Shown here in pieces: positions 27,498-35,320 of a DNA stretch of 64,000 bases. This DNA comes from Maribacter sp. MMG018 (GTDB taxonomy: Bacteria; Bacteroidota; Bacteroidia; Flavobacteriales; Flavobacteriaceae). The stretch lies in the NCBI RefSeq assembly GCF_018100785.1, contig NZ_JAGJEC010000004.1, positions 62,001 to 126,000 of the forward strand, in the 5' to 3' direction. The notes under the pieces were generated by a model that had not been told where the DNA came from, made no database searches, and saw only the letters and a list, made by a program, of their open reading frames with translations. Position 1 is the stretch's first letter. Each line of letters begins with the position of its first letter. Made by a program: the position numbers and the translations under genes.

Positions 27498-27541
27498 TTA
27501 AACTACCTTAATAAACACATAAAACACTGATAATAAATTTG
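27498..27541 (+). promoter_or_regulatory. Island-type activated promoter of the OM protein-DoxX-ABM operon
   Basis: TTAAACTACCTTAA (27498-27511, preceded by TTTC) is followed after 22 nt by TAAATTTG (27534-27541). The start codon of the next gene is 22 nt downstream. The geometry is identical to the sites at 25867, 29989, 41060, 41870 and 41981. Confidence 0.7.
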
Positions 27542-27563
27542 TTGCACACAATAAACAGTTGCA

Positions 27564-28184
27564 ATGTCTAAAAATATAGCCATACTCATTTTAACTGATT
27601 TGACCGTGCTAAACGTTACGGGCCAAGAACTGGACTTTTCGCCAGATATGGTATTGGGGAACAGATCTGTCACCTATAAACATTTTATTGGATATTCCAT
27701 AAATTCCAGATTATCTATAGATCAACTGACTCTATTTGATACGGAGTATGAAGAAGACGCCAACAACATCTATTTTATCAGAAATAATTTCTCGTATCAT
27801 TTCAACGAAAAGATTAAACTCAATACGGCCATTGGAATAAAGAACCCAGGGGCATTCTGCACGGTATCCCTCGGGTTTTCCATGAAAACGAACAATTTTT
27901 CCTTTACCTATACGGCGGGCAGCACCTATCAAAAGGGGTTCTCATTTGAACAATCCGTGGTGTTCAGTTATACGCCGGATTTAGGTCATGGCCTTGAAGG
28001 ATACATAAACCTACTTGCAACGGCCAACATCAACGGGGATGGATATATAAGGGGATTGCAACAGTTCAAAATCGGAATTCGAAAAAAACAAATGATTACG
28101 GGGCTAGCTTTAAATCTAGATCAGTTCAACAATGCCCAAAAAAAATTAGAAAACATGGGTGTATTTGTGAAGTATAATTTTTAA
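27564..28184 (+). CDS. Predicted secreted or outer membrane beta-barrel protein, function unknown
   Basis: This 206-residue protein has an N-terminal hydrophobic segment (NIAILILTDLTVLNVTG) and many short alternating strands (HFIGYSINSRLSIDQLTLFD, KTNNFSFTYTAGSTYQKGF, FKIGIRKKQMITGLALNL). It ends in the Phe residue of VFVKYNF, as is common for barrel proteins. It may be a small barrel or transporter-like protein. I do not recognise a specific family. It starts an operon with a DoxX protein (18-bp gap) and an ABM-domain protein, under the island-type promoter. Confidence 0.6.
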   Translation: MSKNIAILILTDLTVLNVTGQELDFSPDMVLGNRSVTYKHFIGYSINSRLSIDQLTLFDTEYEEDANNIYFIRNNFSYHFNEKIKLNTAIGIKNPGAFCTVSLGFSMKTNNFSFTYTAGSTYQKGFSFEQSVVFSYTPDLGHGLEGYINLLATANINGDGYIRGLQQFKIGIRKKQMITGLALNLDQFNNAQKKLENMGVFVKYNF

Positions 28185-28202
28185 CCTTAAATATTCAATA
28201 AA

Positions 28203-28604
28203 ATGAAAAAAAACAAAAACCTTGCAATTTTTATCTTAAGATTAGCGATACCTTTTACCATGTTGATTTATGGTATAAACAAAATAATTGATGGTACGGG
28301 ATTTATAGGAAGTCTTTTAGAGCAATTTGGTTTGCCCAAGATTATGGCAAATGGCGTATTTGTCGGTGAGATAGTCGCTCCTATAATGCTCATGATCGGA
28401 TTTAGGACCAGATTGGCCGGACTGATTTTTTCCTTTAATTGTTTCTTGGCAATTGCCATGGCTCAAACCCAAAATATATTTAAATTGAATGAGTTTGGAG
28501 GATGGTCGCTGGATTTATTGTTTATTTATCTAATTGCTGGAATTGTATTTTACTTAAGTGGAGGTGGGCAATATGCTTTATCAACATCCAGTAGTTGGGA
28601 TTGA
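28203..28604 (+). CDS. DoxX-family membrane protein
   Basis: This 133-residue protein has four predicted membrane helices and the DoxX pattern. ILRLAIPFTMLIYGINKI is at the start, followed by GSLLEQFGLP and VGEIVAPIMLMIGFRTRLAGL. DoxX proteins are small inner membrane proteins linked to thiosulfate oxidation or redox control. Many are annotated without a known role. The gene lies 18 bp after the predicted outer membrane protein gene and 42 bp before the ABM gene. Confidence 0.88.
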   Translation: MKKNKNLAIFILRLAIPFTMLIYGINKIIDGTGFIGSLLEQFGLPKIMANGVFVGEIVAPIMLMIGFRTRLAGLIFSFNCFLAIAMAQTQNIFKLNEFGGWSLDLLFIYLIAGIVFYLSGGGQYALSTSSSWD

Positions 28605-28646
28605 CCCTCTATTTCTCCAAATCACCTTTATAAAAAAGATAAAACG

Positions 28647-28952
28647 ATGCACGCCATAATTTATAAGTTCAATGTTATAGAGGATCATGAGAACGACTTT
28701 GAAATTGCCTGGGAAAAATTGACAAAGGCATTTATGACCTATTCAGGTGGTCTAGGTTCACGACTTCACAAAGACTCAGAAGGTAATTATATCGCATATG
28801 CCCAATGGCCAGATAGGGAAACATGGAAGAAAGCAGGAAGTAAACTTCCCGAAAACACCAAAAAATGGGTAAAAGCAATGAAAGATAGTAGTGATGGCAC
28901 GGAAATATTGCACCAAATGGATGTGATGAATGATTTATTGATAATAAAGTAA
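28647..28952 (+). CDS. Antibiotic biosynthesis monooxygenase (ABM) domain protein
   Basis: In this 101-residue protein with a ferredoxin-like fold, HAIIYKFNVIEDHENDFEIAWEKLTKAF and GLGSRLHKDSEGNYIAYAQWPDRETW are the family pattern. ABM proteins include quinol monooxygenases and heme-degrading enzymes, but many are single-domain proteins of unknown role. It closes the operon led by the gene at 27564. The company of DoxX and the FMN reductase points to redox or electrophile metabolism. Confidence 0.85.
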   Translation: MHAIIYKFNVIEDHENDFEIAWEKLTKAFMTYSGGLGSRLHKDSEGNYIAYAQWPDRETWKKAGSKLPENTKKWVKAMKDSSDGTEILHQMDVMNDLLIIK

Positions 28953-29000
28953 AAAAAAGGGTACTAAAGGGGATATGATTAATTCTTAATTTAGTGCCAT

Positions 29001-29576
29001 ATGGAGAATGACATAGTCAAATTAATTTCCAGATTCCTTACGCTTACCGAAAAGGAAAGTACTGCATTTATAGAATGTATACCTATTATATCATTTGAAA
29101 AAGGAACTATACTCTTAAAAGAAGGGCAGATATCAAGAGATTCTTACTTTGTTATCGAAGGGTGTGTTAGAAAATATTACATTATTGATGGTGAAGAACG
29201 AACCACTGAGTTTTATGTAGAAGATGAATCTTTAGCTTCATTACAGAGTTATACAAATAAAACACCTTCCAATCACTATTTTGAATGTGTTGAAGACTGT
29301 AAATTGGCTGTTTTGAATTATGACAAAGAACAGGAATTATTCGAACGTGTCCCAAAATATGAAGCTTTGTGCAGAATGTCTATGGAAAATGATTTCGGCG
29401 AGCAACAAGAAGCTTTAGCTAAATTTATTACATCTAGCCCAGAGGAGCGATATAAAAACCTTTTAGAAACAAGACCTGATTTACTTCAACGTGTACCGCA
29501 ATATCATCTAGCAAGTTATTTAGGTGTAAAGCCCGAATCATTAAGTAGAATACGTAAAAGATTAACAAAGAGGTAA
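29001..29576 (+). CDS. Second Crp/Fnr-family regulator of the island
   Basis: This 191-residue protein has the cNMP-binding beta-roll (FEKGTILLKEGQISRDSYFVIEGCVRKYYIIDGEERTTEFY) and a C-terminal DNA-binding pair (YHLASYLGVKPESLSRIRKRLTK). It resembles the regulator at 25278 in architecture but is clearly divergent. No cAMP-phosphate cassette RxxxD is evident. The spacer before the gene holds TTCTTAAT, yet no complete operator/-7 pair as in the island-type promoters. The two regulators may serve the two operator subclasses found here. Confidence 0.88.
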   Translation: MENDIVKLISRFLTLTEKESTAFIECIPIISFEKGTILLKEGQISRDSYFVIEGCVRKYYIIDGEERTTEFYVEDESLASLQSYTNKTPSNHYFECVEDCKLAVLNYDKEQELFERVPKYEALCRMSMENDFGEQQEALAKFITSSPEERYKNLLETRPDLLQRVPQYHLASYLGVKPESLSRIRKRLTKR

Positions 29577-29580
29577 GAAT

Positions 29581-29609
29581 GATGCCCTAGAAACATATTC
29601 TAGAGCATC
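29581..29609. terminator. Hairpin between two convergent genes
   Basis: GATGC (29581-29585) pairs with GCATC (29605-29609), and CTAGAA (29587-29592) with TTCTAG (29598-29603), around a short loop with one internal mismatch. The hairpin sits 5 bp after the Crp/Fnr stop and 28 bp before the end of the convergent lipoprotein gene. The T run is weak, so it may act as a weak bidirectional terminator. Confidence 0.5.
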
Positions 29610-29636
29610 TTAATAATCATCAAATTAGGAAAAGAA

Positions 29637-29966
29637 TTATTCTTCCCTTTTTATCACTTTTACAGTTTTAAGATCTACCATTCCTAATGAAAGGATTCGA
29701 AGCCATAAACTGGATTTCGTTTCAATGGTATACTTTTCAGCATCCATTACGCTAACAAGTGCCTCCACATTACTTTCCTTTACATTGATGCCAAGCAGAT
29801 GCAAATCACTTGTTTTCTTAAAGGTTAATTCCTTTGTCTTTTCCCCAAACACTTTTCCTCCATTTTCAAAGGGTTGTGTTTCTGTATTCACTGCAAACTG
29901 TTGTACGGAACAGGATGTTAAGGATACACATACCAACATCCCCAATAATACTTTCTTTATGCTCAT
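29637..29966 (-). CDS. Small lipoprotein of unknown function
   Basis: This 109-residue protein has a clear lipobox: LVCVSLTSC with Cys at about 19. The mature part is short, with a beta-rich middle and a hydrophobic SLWLRILSLGMVDL near the C-terminus. I do not recognise a family. It is preceded by the island-type promoter at 29989-30032, with a 22-nt leader, and is convergent with the second Crp/Fnr gene. Confidence 0.7.
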   Translation of the reverse strand: MSIKKVLLGMLVCVSLTSCSVQQFAVNTETQPFENGGKVFGEKTKELTFKKTSDLHLLGINVKESNVEALVSVMDAEKYTIETKSSLWLRILSLGMVDLKTVKVIKREE

Positions 29967-29988
29967 AATATTAATTTATTTTATGAAG

Positions 29989-30032
29989 CAAATGTATTGT
30001 TGGGTTAAAATTTATTCATTGACTATAGTTAA
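29989..30032 (-). promoter_or_regulatory. Island-type activated promoter, subclass B, of the lipoprotein gene
   Basis: In the direction of transcription, TTCTTAACTATAGTCAA (operator core 30032-30019) is followed after 22 nt by TACATTTG (29996-29989). The leader to the ATG is 22 nt. The operator's second half is TCAA rather than TTAA, as in the site at 41870-41913, so these two form a subclass. Confidence 0.65.
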
Positions 30033-30052
30033 GAAGCATGGTGTTTTTGGGG

Positions 30053-30715
30053 TTACCACTTTCTGACCTTTCCTTGGTGCCAAAACTGCCCTGTTTCTAC
30101 CTTATTATTTAATAAATTTAAAATATCAGCTGCTACATCTTTTGGTAAACGAGGGGCAACTTTTCCTCCCATATCGGTTTGTGTCCACCCTGGATCTAGA
30201 GACGATACTTTAATATGTTGTTCCTCTAGTCGTTTTGCAAGTAACTTAGTATACATATTCAACGTGGCTTTGGACATTTTGTAATGTGGTTGAAAGGCAT
30301 CGAAATTTGGTTCACTAAAGGAACCCCAATCTGAAGTTATATTGATGATATGCCCATTGGAATTTAATCTTGGAAGCAATTTTTCAGTTAATTCTATAGT
30401 CCCGAAAACATTTATATTGAAGGTTTGTTTTAATTGGTTCATGTCTATCGCAGAAACATCCCATTTTTCCAGTAATATTCCTGCATTGTTTATTAAAAAA
30501 TCCAGTTTAACATCACCGAGTTTATCGACAAATTCCGCGATGGCTACACTATTGGACAAATCCAATTTTAAGGCTTTAAAATTTGGACGAATTAGCGAGT
30601 GCCTACCCGAGGTAGAACTACCAATAATTTCAAAATTTGGGTTTTCAGATAACAACGCTACCGTTGCAAGTCCTATCCCCCTGCTGCTTCCTGTAACGAT
30701 GCCGTACTTCATCAT
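30053..30715 (-). CDS. Short-chain dehydrogenase/reductase
   Basis: This 220-residue SDR has the cofactor loop GIVTGSSRGIGLATV, NNAGIL, the Ser region INITSDWG, and an intact YxxxK in HYKMSKATLN. The C-terminus is short (GQFWHQGKVRKW), as in carbonyl-reductase-like SDRs. Its start overlaps the stop of the membrane protein gene by 4 bases, so the two are coupled. The substrate is probably a carbonyl compound. Unlike the SDR at 4323, the catalytic lysine is present. Confidence 0.92.
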   Translation of the reverse strand: MMKYGIVTGSSRGIGLATVALLSENPNFEIIGSSTSGRHSLIRPNFKALKLDLSNSVAIAEFVDKLGDVKLDFLINNAGILLEKWDVSAIDMNQLKQTFNINVFGTIELTEKLLPRLNSNGHIINITSDWGSFSEPNFDAFQPHYKMSKATLNMYTKLLAKRLEEQHIKVSSLDPGWTQTDMGGKVAPRLPKDVAADILNLLNNKVETGQFWHQGKVRKW

Positions 30716-31257
30716 ATACTTTTTTTAGTTCGGTTCAATAAAATAAAAATGGTAATCACATAAATTACAACTATGGTGAATGGAATTACCACAAACCGTT
30801 GTTCTGGAAACACATACCAAAAAAGTACAATTAAAACCGTACGTAAAACGGCATGAAATATTCCCGCCCAATGTTTGATAATCCATGAGAAAGGCAACCA
30901 CATGGTTCCTGTTAAAATACCTACGGTCAATGGTAAAGATGTATAATCTGTCAGAAAGAATGGGATGGCAATGCCATAGACCAAAACGGCTTGAGCCACT
31001 GTATACATAAATAAGGCATCAAAAACATTTTCGGGTCTGTTTTTGTCAAGAAAATTCTCTCCGGTAAATTTGGAAATCAACAAGGCCAAATAAACGATAC
31101 ACCCTGTAGTAACAAACAGTACCCAAACTGTTATACGATCAGGGAAAATCAAACCGGAAACACCAACCAACAACCAGGCTATTAATCCAGAAAATGGCGT
31201 TGCTAAAAATTTTCTGTTCGCAAATTCGGTGCGTTGTTTCTCCAAGGAATTCATCAT
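30712..31257 (-). CDS. Multi-pass membrane protein, DUF7010-like
   Basis: This 181-residue protein has about six predicted membrane segments (LIAWLLVGVSGLIF, VWVLFVTTGCIVYLALLI, AQAVLVYGIAIPFFL, LPLTVGILTGTMWLPF, VLRTVLIVLFWYVF and VIPFTIVVIYVITIFILL). The start EKQRTEFANRKFLATPFSG is like that of a family of uncharacterised membrane proteins. The function is unknown. It lies 12 bp downstream of the serine hydrolase gene and overlaps the SDR gene. Confidence 0.75.
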   Translation of the reverse strand: MMNSLEKQRTEFANRKFLATPFSGLIAWLLVGVSGLIFPDRITVWVLFVTTGCIVYLALLISKFTGENFLDKNRPENVFDALFMYTVAQAVLVYGIAIPFFLTDYTSLPLTVGILTGTMWLPFSWIIKHWAGIFHAVLRTVLIVLFWYVFPEQRFVVIPFTIVVIYVITIFILLNRTKKSI

Positions 31258-31269
31258 ATTGAATAAAAT

Positions 31270-32784
31270 TTAATTAGTAGAATTTAATTTTTGAAGTTGT
31301 GATGAAGAGTTTTCACACCAAAAGCAATCATCATTTTCTGACTTTAGTTCCAAGGCTCTTGAGTAAGCACCAATAGCATTTTCTTTTTCATTAACTTTAA
31401 AATATGCATCTCCAAGGGAATCCCAGCTATTTCCATCTTCAGGAAATAATTGTGTGTTCAATTTATAAATGGCAATGGCTTTTTCCATTTGATCCTTTCT
31501 GTAGTAAACCCCACCTAAACCATTTAGATTTCTTGGTGAATCAATAACATCTTCAAATTTTAGCTTTAATTCTTTCTCTAAATCGTTAACAGTACCCTTG
31601 TACGCTTCGGTAAATTGGTAAAGTTCACTTACCATATATTTTGGTAATTCTTTTGGTATATAAGTTTTATCAAATAACATGTTTTCTATTTCTCGAGTCA
31701 TTCCTCCTATTGGTCTAACAAATGCATTAGATGAAAATAGTATAACAACATCTTCTTTTGGAAACCATACAAACTCGTTATAAGAAACACCATTAAATCC
31801 ATTATGGGTTATGACTTTAGTATCTCTTTTAGAGGTATAAACAGCCCAACCATAAGCATAATGACTCGACTCATCTTCATATTCGGCTACATAAGGTTTT
31901 GTGAGTTTTTCAAATGACTCCGGAGACAAAATTTTATTTGTCTTTAATGCTTGATACCATTTGTACATGTCATTATTTGTGGAGTGTATGCCACCATTTG
32001 CAAGTACCGTTCTTGCGATTTCTCCATCTTGTTTATACTGTGCAATATGTGAACCTTCATTAGAAACGTTAAGCAAATATTCATTGGCAACAGTCGTGTT
32101 TTCCCAATTGGGTAATAAATAACCAGTCTGTTGCATTCCTGCTGGTTGGAATAATTTTTCACTCAAATACGTTTCATAATCCTGACCAGAAACAAGTTCA
32201 ATAATTCGTCCTAAAATACTATAGCCTGAATTTGAATATGAATATTCTGAGCCTGGAGTAAATAACAACTTCTCTTGAAACAGATTTGAAAAATATATAT
32301 CTCTTGGGGTTAAATCAAAATCATCGGTACTACCATGGCCAAAACCAGCTGAATGTGTTAATAACTGATGAATGGTGATGTCTTTTTTATCCTCTGGCAG
32401 ATCGTCAAAGTAGGTACTGATAGGACTATCCAATTTTAATTTATTGTCTTCAGCTAATTTCACAATAGCAGCACCTGTAAACTGTTTTGATACAGAACAA
32501 ATATCATAAACTGTATTAGGTTTATTGCCCAACTTATTTTCTTTGTCGGCAAATCCGTATCCTTTATTTAAAATAATAGTATCATTCTTAGCGACCAAAA
32601 CTGCTCCTGAAAACCCATTAGCCTCACTTTGTTTTAAATAATCATCTATGCGATTGCTTAACAAATTAGATTCATCTGTCGTTGTTTTTTTCGTTTGGCA
32701 GGCTACACTTAAAACAACCATTAAACAACCTGAAACAAGGTGTATGTTAGCTATGATTTTTTGTATCTTTCTTATATTCTTCAT
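31270..32784 (-). CDS. Class C beta-lactamase-like serine hydrolase with C-terminal TPR
   Basis: This is a lipoprotein of about 504 residues, with a signal ending in LSVACQTKK. The catalytic SxxK is SVSKQF, the YxN is YSYSNSGYS, and the third motif is probably the HNGF stretch in ITHNGFNG. This serine hydrolase family includes DD-peptidases, esterases and AmpC. The C-terminal about 80 residues form TPR-like helices (NGLGGVYYRKDQMEKA and SWDSLGDAYFKVNEKENA). The open frame begins at 32814, but I chose the ATG at 32784 (MKNIRKIQK) as a normal signal peptide start. A related enzyme lies at 39949. Confidence 0.85.
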   Translation of the reverse strand: MKNIRKIQKIIANIHLVSGCLMVVLSVACQTKKTTTDESNLLSNRIDDYLKQSEANGFSGAVLVAKNDTIILNKGYGFADKENKLGNKPNTVYDICSVSKQFTGAAIVKLAEDNKLKLDSPISTYFDDLPEDKKDITIHQLLTHSAGFGHGSTDDFDLTPRDIYFSNLFQEKLLFTPGSEYSYSNSGYSILGRIIELVSGQDYETYLSEKLFQPAGMQQTGYLLPNWENTTVANEYLLNVSNEGSHIAQYKQDGEIARTVLANGGIHSTNNDMYKWYQALKTNKILSPESFEKLTKPYVAEYEDESSHYAYGWAVYTSKRDTKVITHNGFNGVSYNEFVWFPKEDVVILFSSNAFVRPIGGMTREIENMLFDKTYIPKELPKYMVSELYQFTEAYKGTVNDLEKELKLKFEDVIDSPRNLNGLGGVYYRKDQMEKAIAIYKLNTQLFPEDGNSWDSLGDAYFKVNEKENAIGAYSRALELKSENDDCFWCENSSSQLQKLNSTN

Positions 32785-32815
32785 TATGATCATTTTAAAA
32801 ATTAACTTAATCATT

Positions 32816-33271
32816 TTATCCTATTTGCCATTTAGCAAATGATTTTTCTACTACTTGGGCTCCGAGCTTTTTATAGAAATGAATGGCTTTTTCATTATTA
32901 CTTTCAACCTCCCATTTTATGAGTTCAATATTGTTTGAAACACAAATGTCTTTTGCATACTGCATCAATTTTTGACCTACACTGTTTCCTCTAAACGGTT
33001 TACATACAAACACGTCATCAATAGACATGTATGTACTTCCATTCCAAATAGAATAGTTCCACATATAAGTAATACAACCTATTAAAACACCTTTATGTTC
33101 TGCTACGATAGCTTCGAATTTTGGAGACTTTAGATTTGAAAACCCTGATTCCGTTATTTGGTTTAAATCAGTTTTAAGGTATTGTAATTGCCCTTCATAT
33201 GCAGCAAGTTCCTTTATTAAACTTAACAATGCTTTGGCGTCTTTCTGGCTTGCTTTTCTTATGGTTGTCAT
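32816..33271 (-). CDS. GNAT-family acetyltransferase
   Basis: This 151-residue single-domain GNAT has the usual start TIRKASQKDAKALLSLIKELA. The acetyl-CoA motif is DVFVCKPFRGNSVGQKLMQYAKD, with the end motif IHFYKKLGAQVV. It resembles diamine/thialysine acetyltransferases, which begin in the same way (IRKA..D). The gene ends just before the serine hydrolase frame and starts 4 bp after the NTF2-like gene, in a tight minus-strand run. Confidence 0.88.
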   Translation of the reverse strand: MTTIRKASQKDAKALLSLIKELAAYEGQLQYLKTDLNQITESGFSNLKSPKFEAIVAEHKGVLIGCITYMWNYSIWNGSTYMSIDDVFVCKPFRGNSVGQKLMQYAKDICVSNNIELIKWEVESNNEKAIHFYKKLGAQVVEKSFAKWQIG

Positions 33272-33274
33272 ATT

Positions 33275-33739
33275 CTACCAATACTCTTTAATCATAAAAA
33301 TCTTTCCACCCTTAAATTCAAAAAGAGCCATTTGCTTATCACCTTTAACCACTTTACCGTCTTCTTTTTTGATGAAGCGTTTGCTTACTGTAATGGCATT
33401 TAAGCCATAAATACTATTCTCTATTTTTATATCAACAACACTTCCGTCATAGCCACCATTACTTTGGTTTCGTTTATAGCCGTTGTAAAGATCCTCTCTT
33501 GTATAAATCCCACCGTATTTTGGATGCACATAGGTAAAATCATCGGTAAATAACTCAAAAATGTTATCGATGTCTTCTATGGTCGAGTTTTGTTGGAATA
33601 CTTTTAGGTTTAACTTGTAGTATTGATTTAGTATAAAGTTCAGTGAATCTTTATGTGTATTTAGTTTTTTTTGCTGTGCTTGAATTATGGTAAGGCTACT
33701 AAACAATAGTGTAATTAGAATGACAAATTTTAGTTTCAT
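33275..33739 (-). CDS. NTF2-like (SnoaL/DUF4440-type) exported protein
   Basis: This 154-residue protein has a signal peptide (KFVILITLLFSSLTIIQAQ) and a domain of the NTF2/SnoaL-like cone-shaped fold: DNIFELFTDDFTYVHPKYGG, YTREDLYNGYKRNQ and a late ISVSKRFIKKEDG-type strand set. These domains bind small hydrophobic molecules or act as lactonase- or isomerase-like enzymes. The precise role is unknown. It lies between two GNAT genes with gaps of 3 and 6 bp. Confidence 0.75.
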   Translation of the reverse strand: MKLKFVILITLLFSSLTIIQAQQKKLNTHKDSLNFILNQYYKLNLKVFQQNSTIEDIDNIFELFTDDFTYVHPKYGGIYTREDLYNGYKRNQSNGGYDGSVVDIKIENSIYGLNAITVSKRFIKKEDGKVVKGDKQMALFEFKGGKIFMIKEYW

Positions 33740-33745
33740 GTTTCT

Positions 33746-34189
33746 TTATGTTATTAATTCCATATGTAAAATGGGGTAGGGTTTTCCAGAGGTATCAAAT
33801 TCTGATCGTCCTTTGGTTTCAAAGCCACAATGTTCGTAAAATCCAACAGCTTGTTCATTCTGTTCGTTTACATCAACCTTGGTTACATTAAAATGGTTGA
33901 TTGCATAATCCAATAAGGTCTTACCTATTCTTTTACCTCTATGTGCTGGATGAATGAACAACATTTCTAAATTTTCATCAGAGACACCAACAAACCCTAC
34001 TATTTTATGATGCTCATCTCTATAACATCTTAATTCAACAGCATCTAAATAGGTGTTTAGAATCAAAGGTTTGAAATAGGCGATATCTTCTTCTTTTAAA
34101 AAGTGGTGTGTAGCCCTAACGGAAGCTTCCCAAATGGCGACAACTTCTAAATATTCCAATTTATCTATTTCGTCTATTTTATAATTCAT
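33746..34189 (-). CDS. GNAT-family acetyltransferase
   Basis: This 147-residue protein of the YjaB/PhnO-like GNAT group has EASVRATHHFLKEEDI near the start, MLFIHPAHRGKRIGKTLLDYAI as the acetyl-CoA motif, and VGFYEHCGFETKGRS at the end. The substrate is unknown. It is followed by the NTF2-like gene at a 6-bp distance and preceded by the alpha/beta hydrolase gene (23 bp). Confidence 0.88.
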   Translation of the reverse strand: MNYKIDEIDKLEYLEVVAIWEASVRATHHFLKEEDIAYFKPLILNTYLDAVELRCYRDEHHKIVGFVGVSDENLEMLFIHPAHRGKRIGKTLLDYAINHFNVTKVDVNEQNEQAVGFYEHCGFETKGRSEFDTSGKPYPILHMELIT

Positions 34190-34212
34190 TTTTAATTGGC
34201 TTTAATCATTAA

Positions 34213-35304
34213 TCAACTCCCGATAATCCAATTTGAAATTTCATTCAAAAAACCAGTTACAAATTTCTTTTCAAGTGTACCGTATTCATCGCGTTGGCCG
34301 GTTACTGCTTTTTGGAAAAAATGATTCGCATCCTCAAAAGTCACAAAGTGATAATCTGTCCCCGATTTAAGAAGTGCATTTTCCATTCGGTCTTTATTTT
34401 GGAATATAGGAACCTGAAAGTCCAGCCCTCCAAATAAGCTTAATACTGGGACTTTTAATTGTTCTAAATCTTTTGAAGGGTCGTGGTATAGAAATGAGGT
34501 AAGTGAAGGTAACCCATAAATTATCTTGAATTCATTTGCTTTAGCAATAGCACCTTGTTGTATTTTTAGGCTATCTACAACTGCCTCTGAAGACGAAAAT
34601 GCATACAAAATGGATGCTGCCGTATCTTTGAATAAACGATAGGTATCATCAATATTCTCGTCATCTTCAATGGACCTCATCAATTTATTGTGTGCAGATA
34701 CATCCGCTTCAATAAGTGATTTAGGAATATCAGCATTATTATATTCTTGCCTTACTTGATACAAAACAACCTCTACCAGCGGAACTGCAGGAGCAGCCAT
34801 TAAAATTACTTTTTTCACAGATTCATTTCCAACAGCCACTTTTCCAGCAAGAATTCCACCTTGACTATGTCCAAATAATATAAAATCATCAAAGGGATGC
34901 TCTTTGTTGGTTTTAAAATAGTCCATAATGTTTTCTAAATCCTTCGAATGGTCTTCGATGGTACTATTTACAAAATCACCTGTGCTTTCACCCACACCTC
35001 GATCATCATAACGAAAAGATGCTATTCCTTGAGAAGCCAAATGCTCGGCAATAATCTTCATTATTTTAAAGCCCTCTAATGTTTCGTCTCTATCTTGTGG
35101 TCCACTACCGGAACTCATAATAATTAAAGACTTTGTACTCAAGTTGGATGGAATAAGAAGTGTGCCTCCAATGTAAACACTCTCTAATTCGACAACTAAA
35201 CCAATAGATTTTGAATCTTCATTAATTGTATTTTCACTTGAATAACAAGAAAATGTCACAATTAAAAATAGTATTAAAACGGTTAAATGTATTCGTGTTC
35301 TCAT
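34213..35304 (-). CDS. Alpha/beta hydrolase lipoprotein
   Basis: This 363-residue protein has a lipobox in FLIVTFSC (Cys about 20). It has an alpha/beta-hydrolase fold with oxyanion region SSGSGPQDRDE, the RYDDRGVGES element, and the nucleophile elbow GHSQGG. The acid (LFGGLDFQVP) and His (DANHFFQK) complete the catalytic triad. It is probably an exported esterase or peptidase of the S9-like hydrolase group. It lies 16 bp downstream of the ABC permease/M1 fusion gene, which suggests that the two act together at the cell envelope. Confidence 0.88.
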   Translation of the reverse strand: MRTRIHLTVLILFLIVTFSCYSSENTINEDSKSIGLVVELESVYIGGTLLIPSNLSTKSLIIMSSGSGPQDRDETLEGFKIMKIIAEHLASQGIASFRYDDRGVGESTGDFVNSTIEDHSKDLENIMDYFKTNKEHPFDDFILFGHSQGGILAGKVAVGNESVKKVILMAAPAVPLVEVVLYQVRQEYNNADIPKSLIEADVSAHNKLMRSIEDDENIDDTYRLFKDTAASILYAFSSSEAVVDSLKIQQGAIAKANEFKIIYGLPSLTSFLYHDPSKDLEQLKVPVLSLFGGLDFQVPIFQNKDRMENALLKSGTDYHFVTFEDANHFFQKAVTGQRDEYGTLEKKFVTGFLNEISNWIIGS

Positions 35305-35320
35305 TTTTGATTTATTGTCA

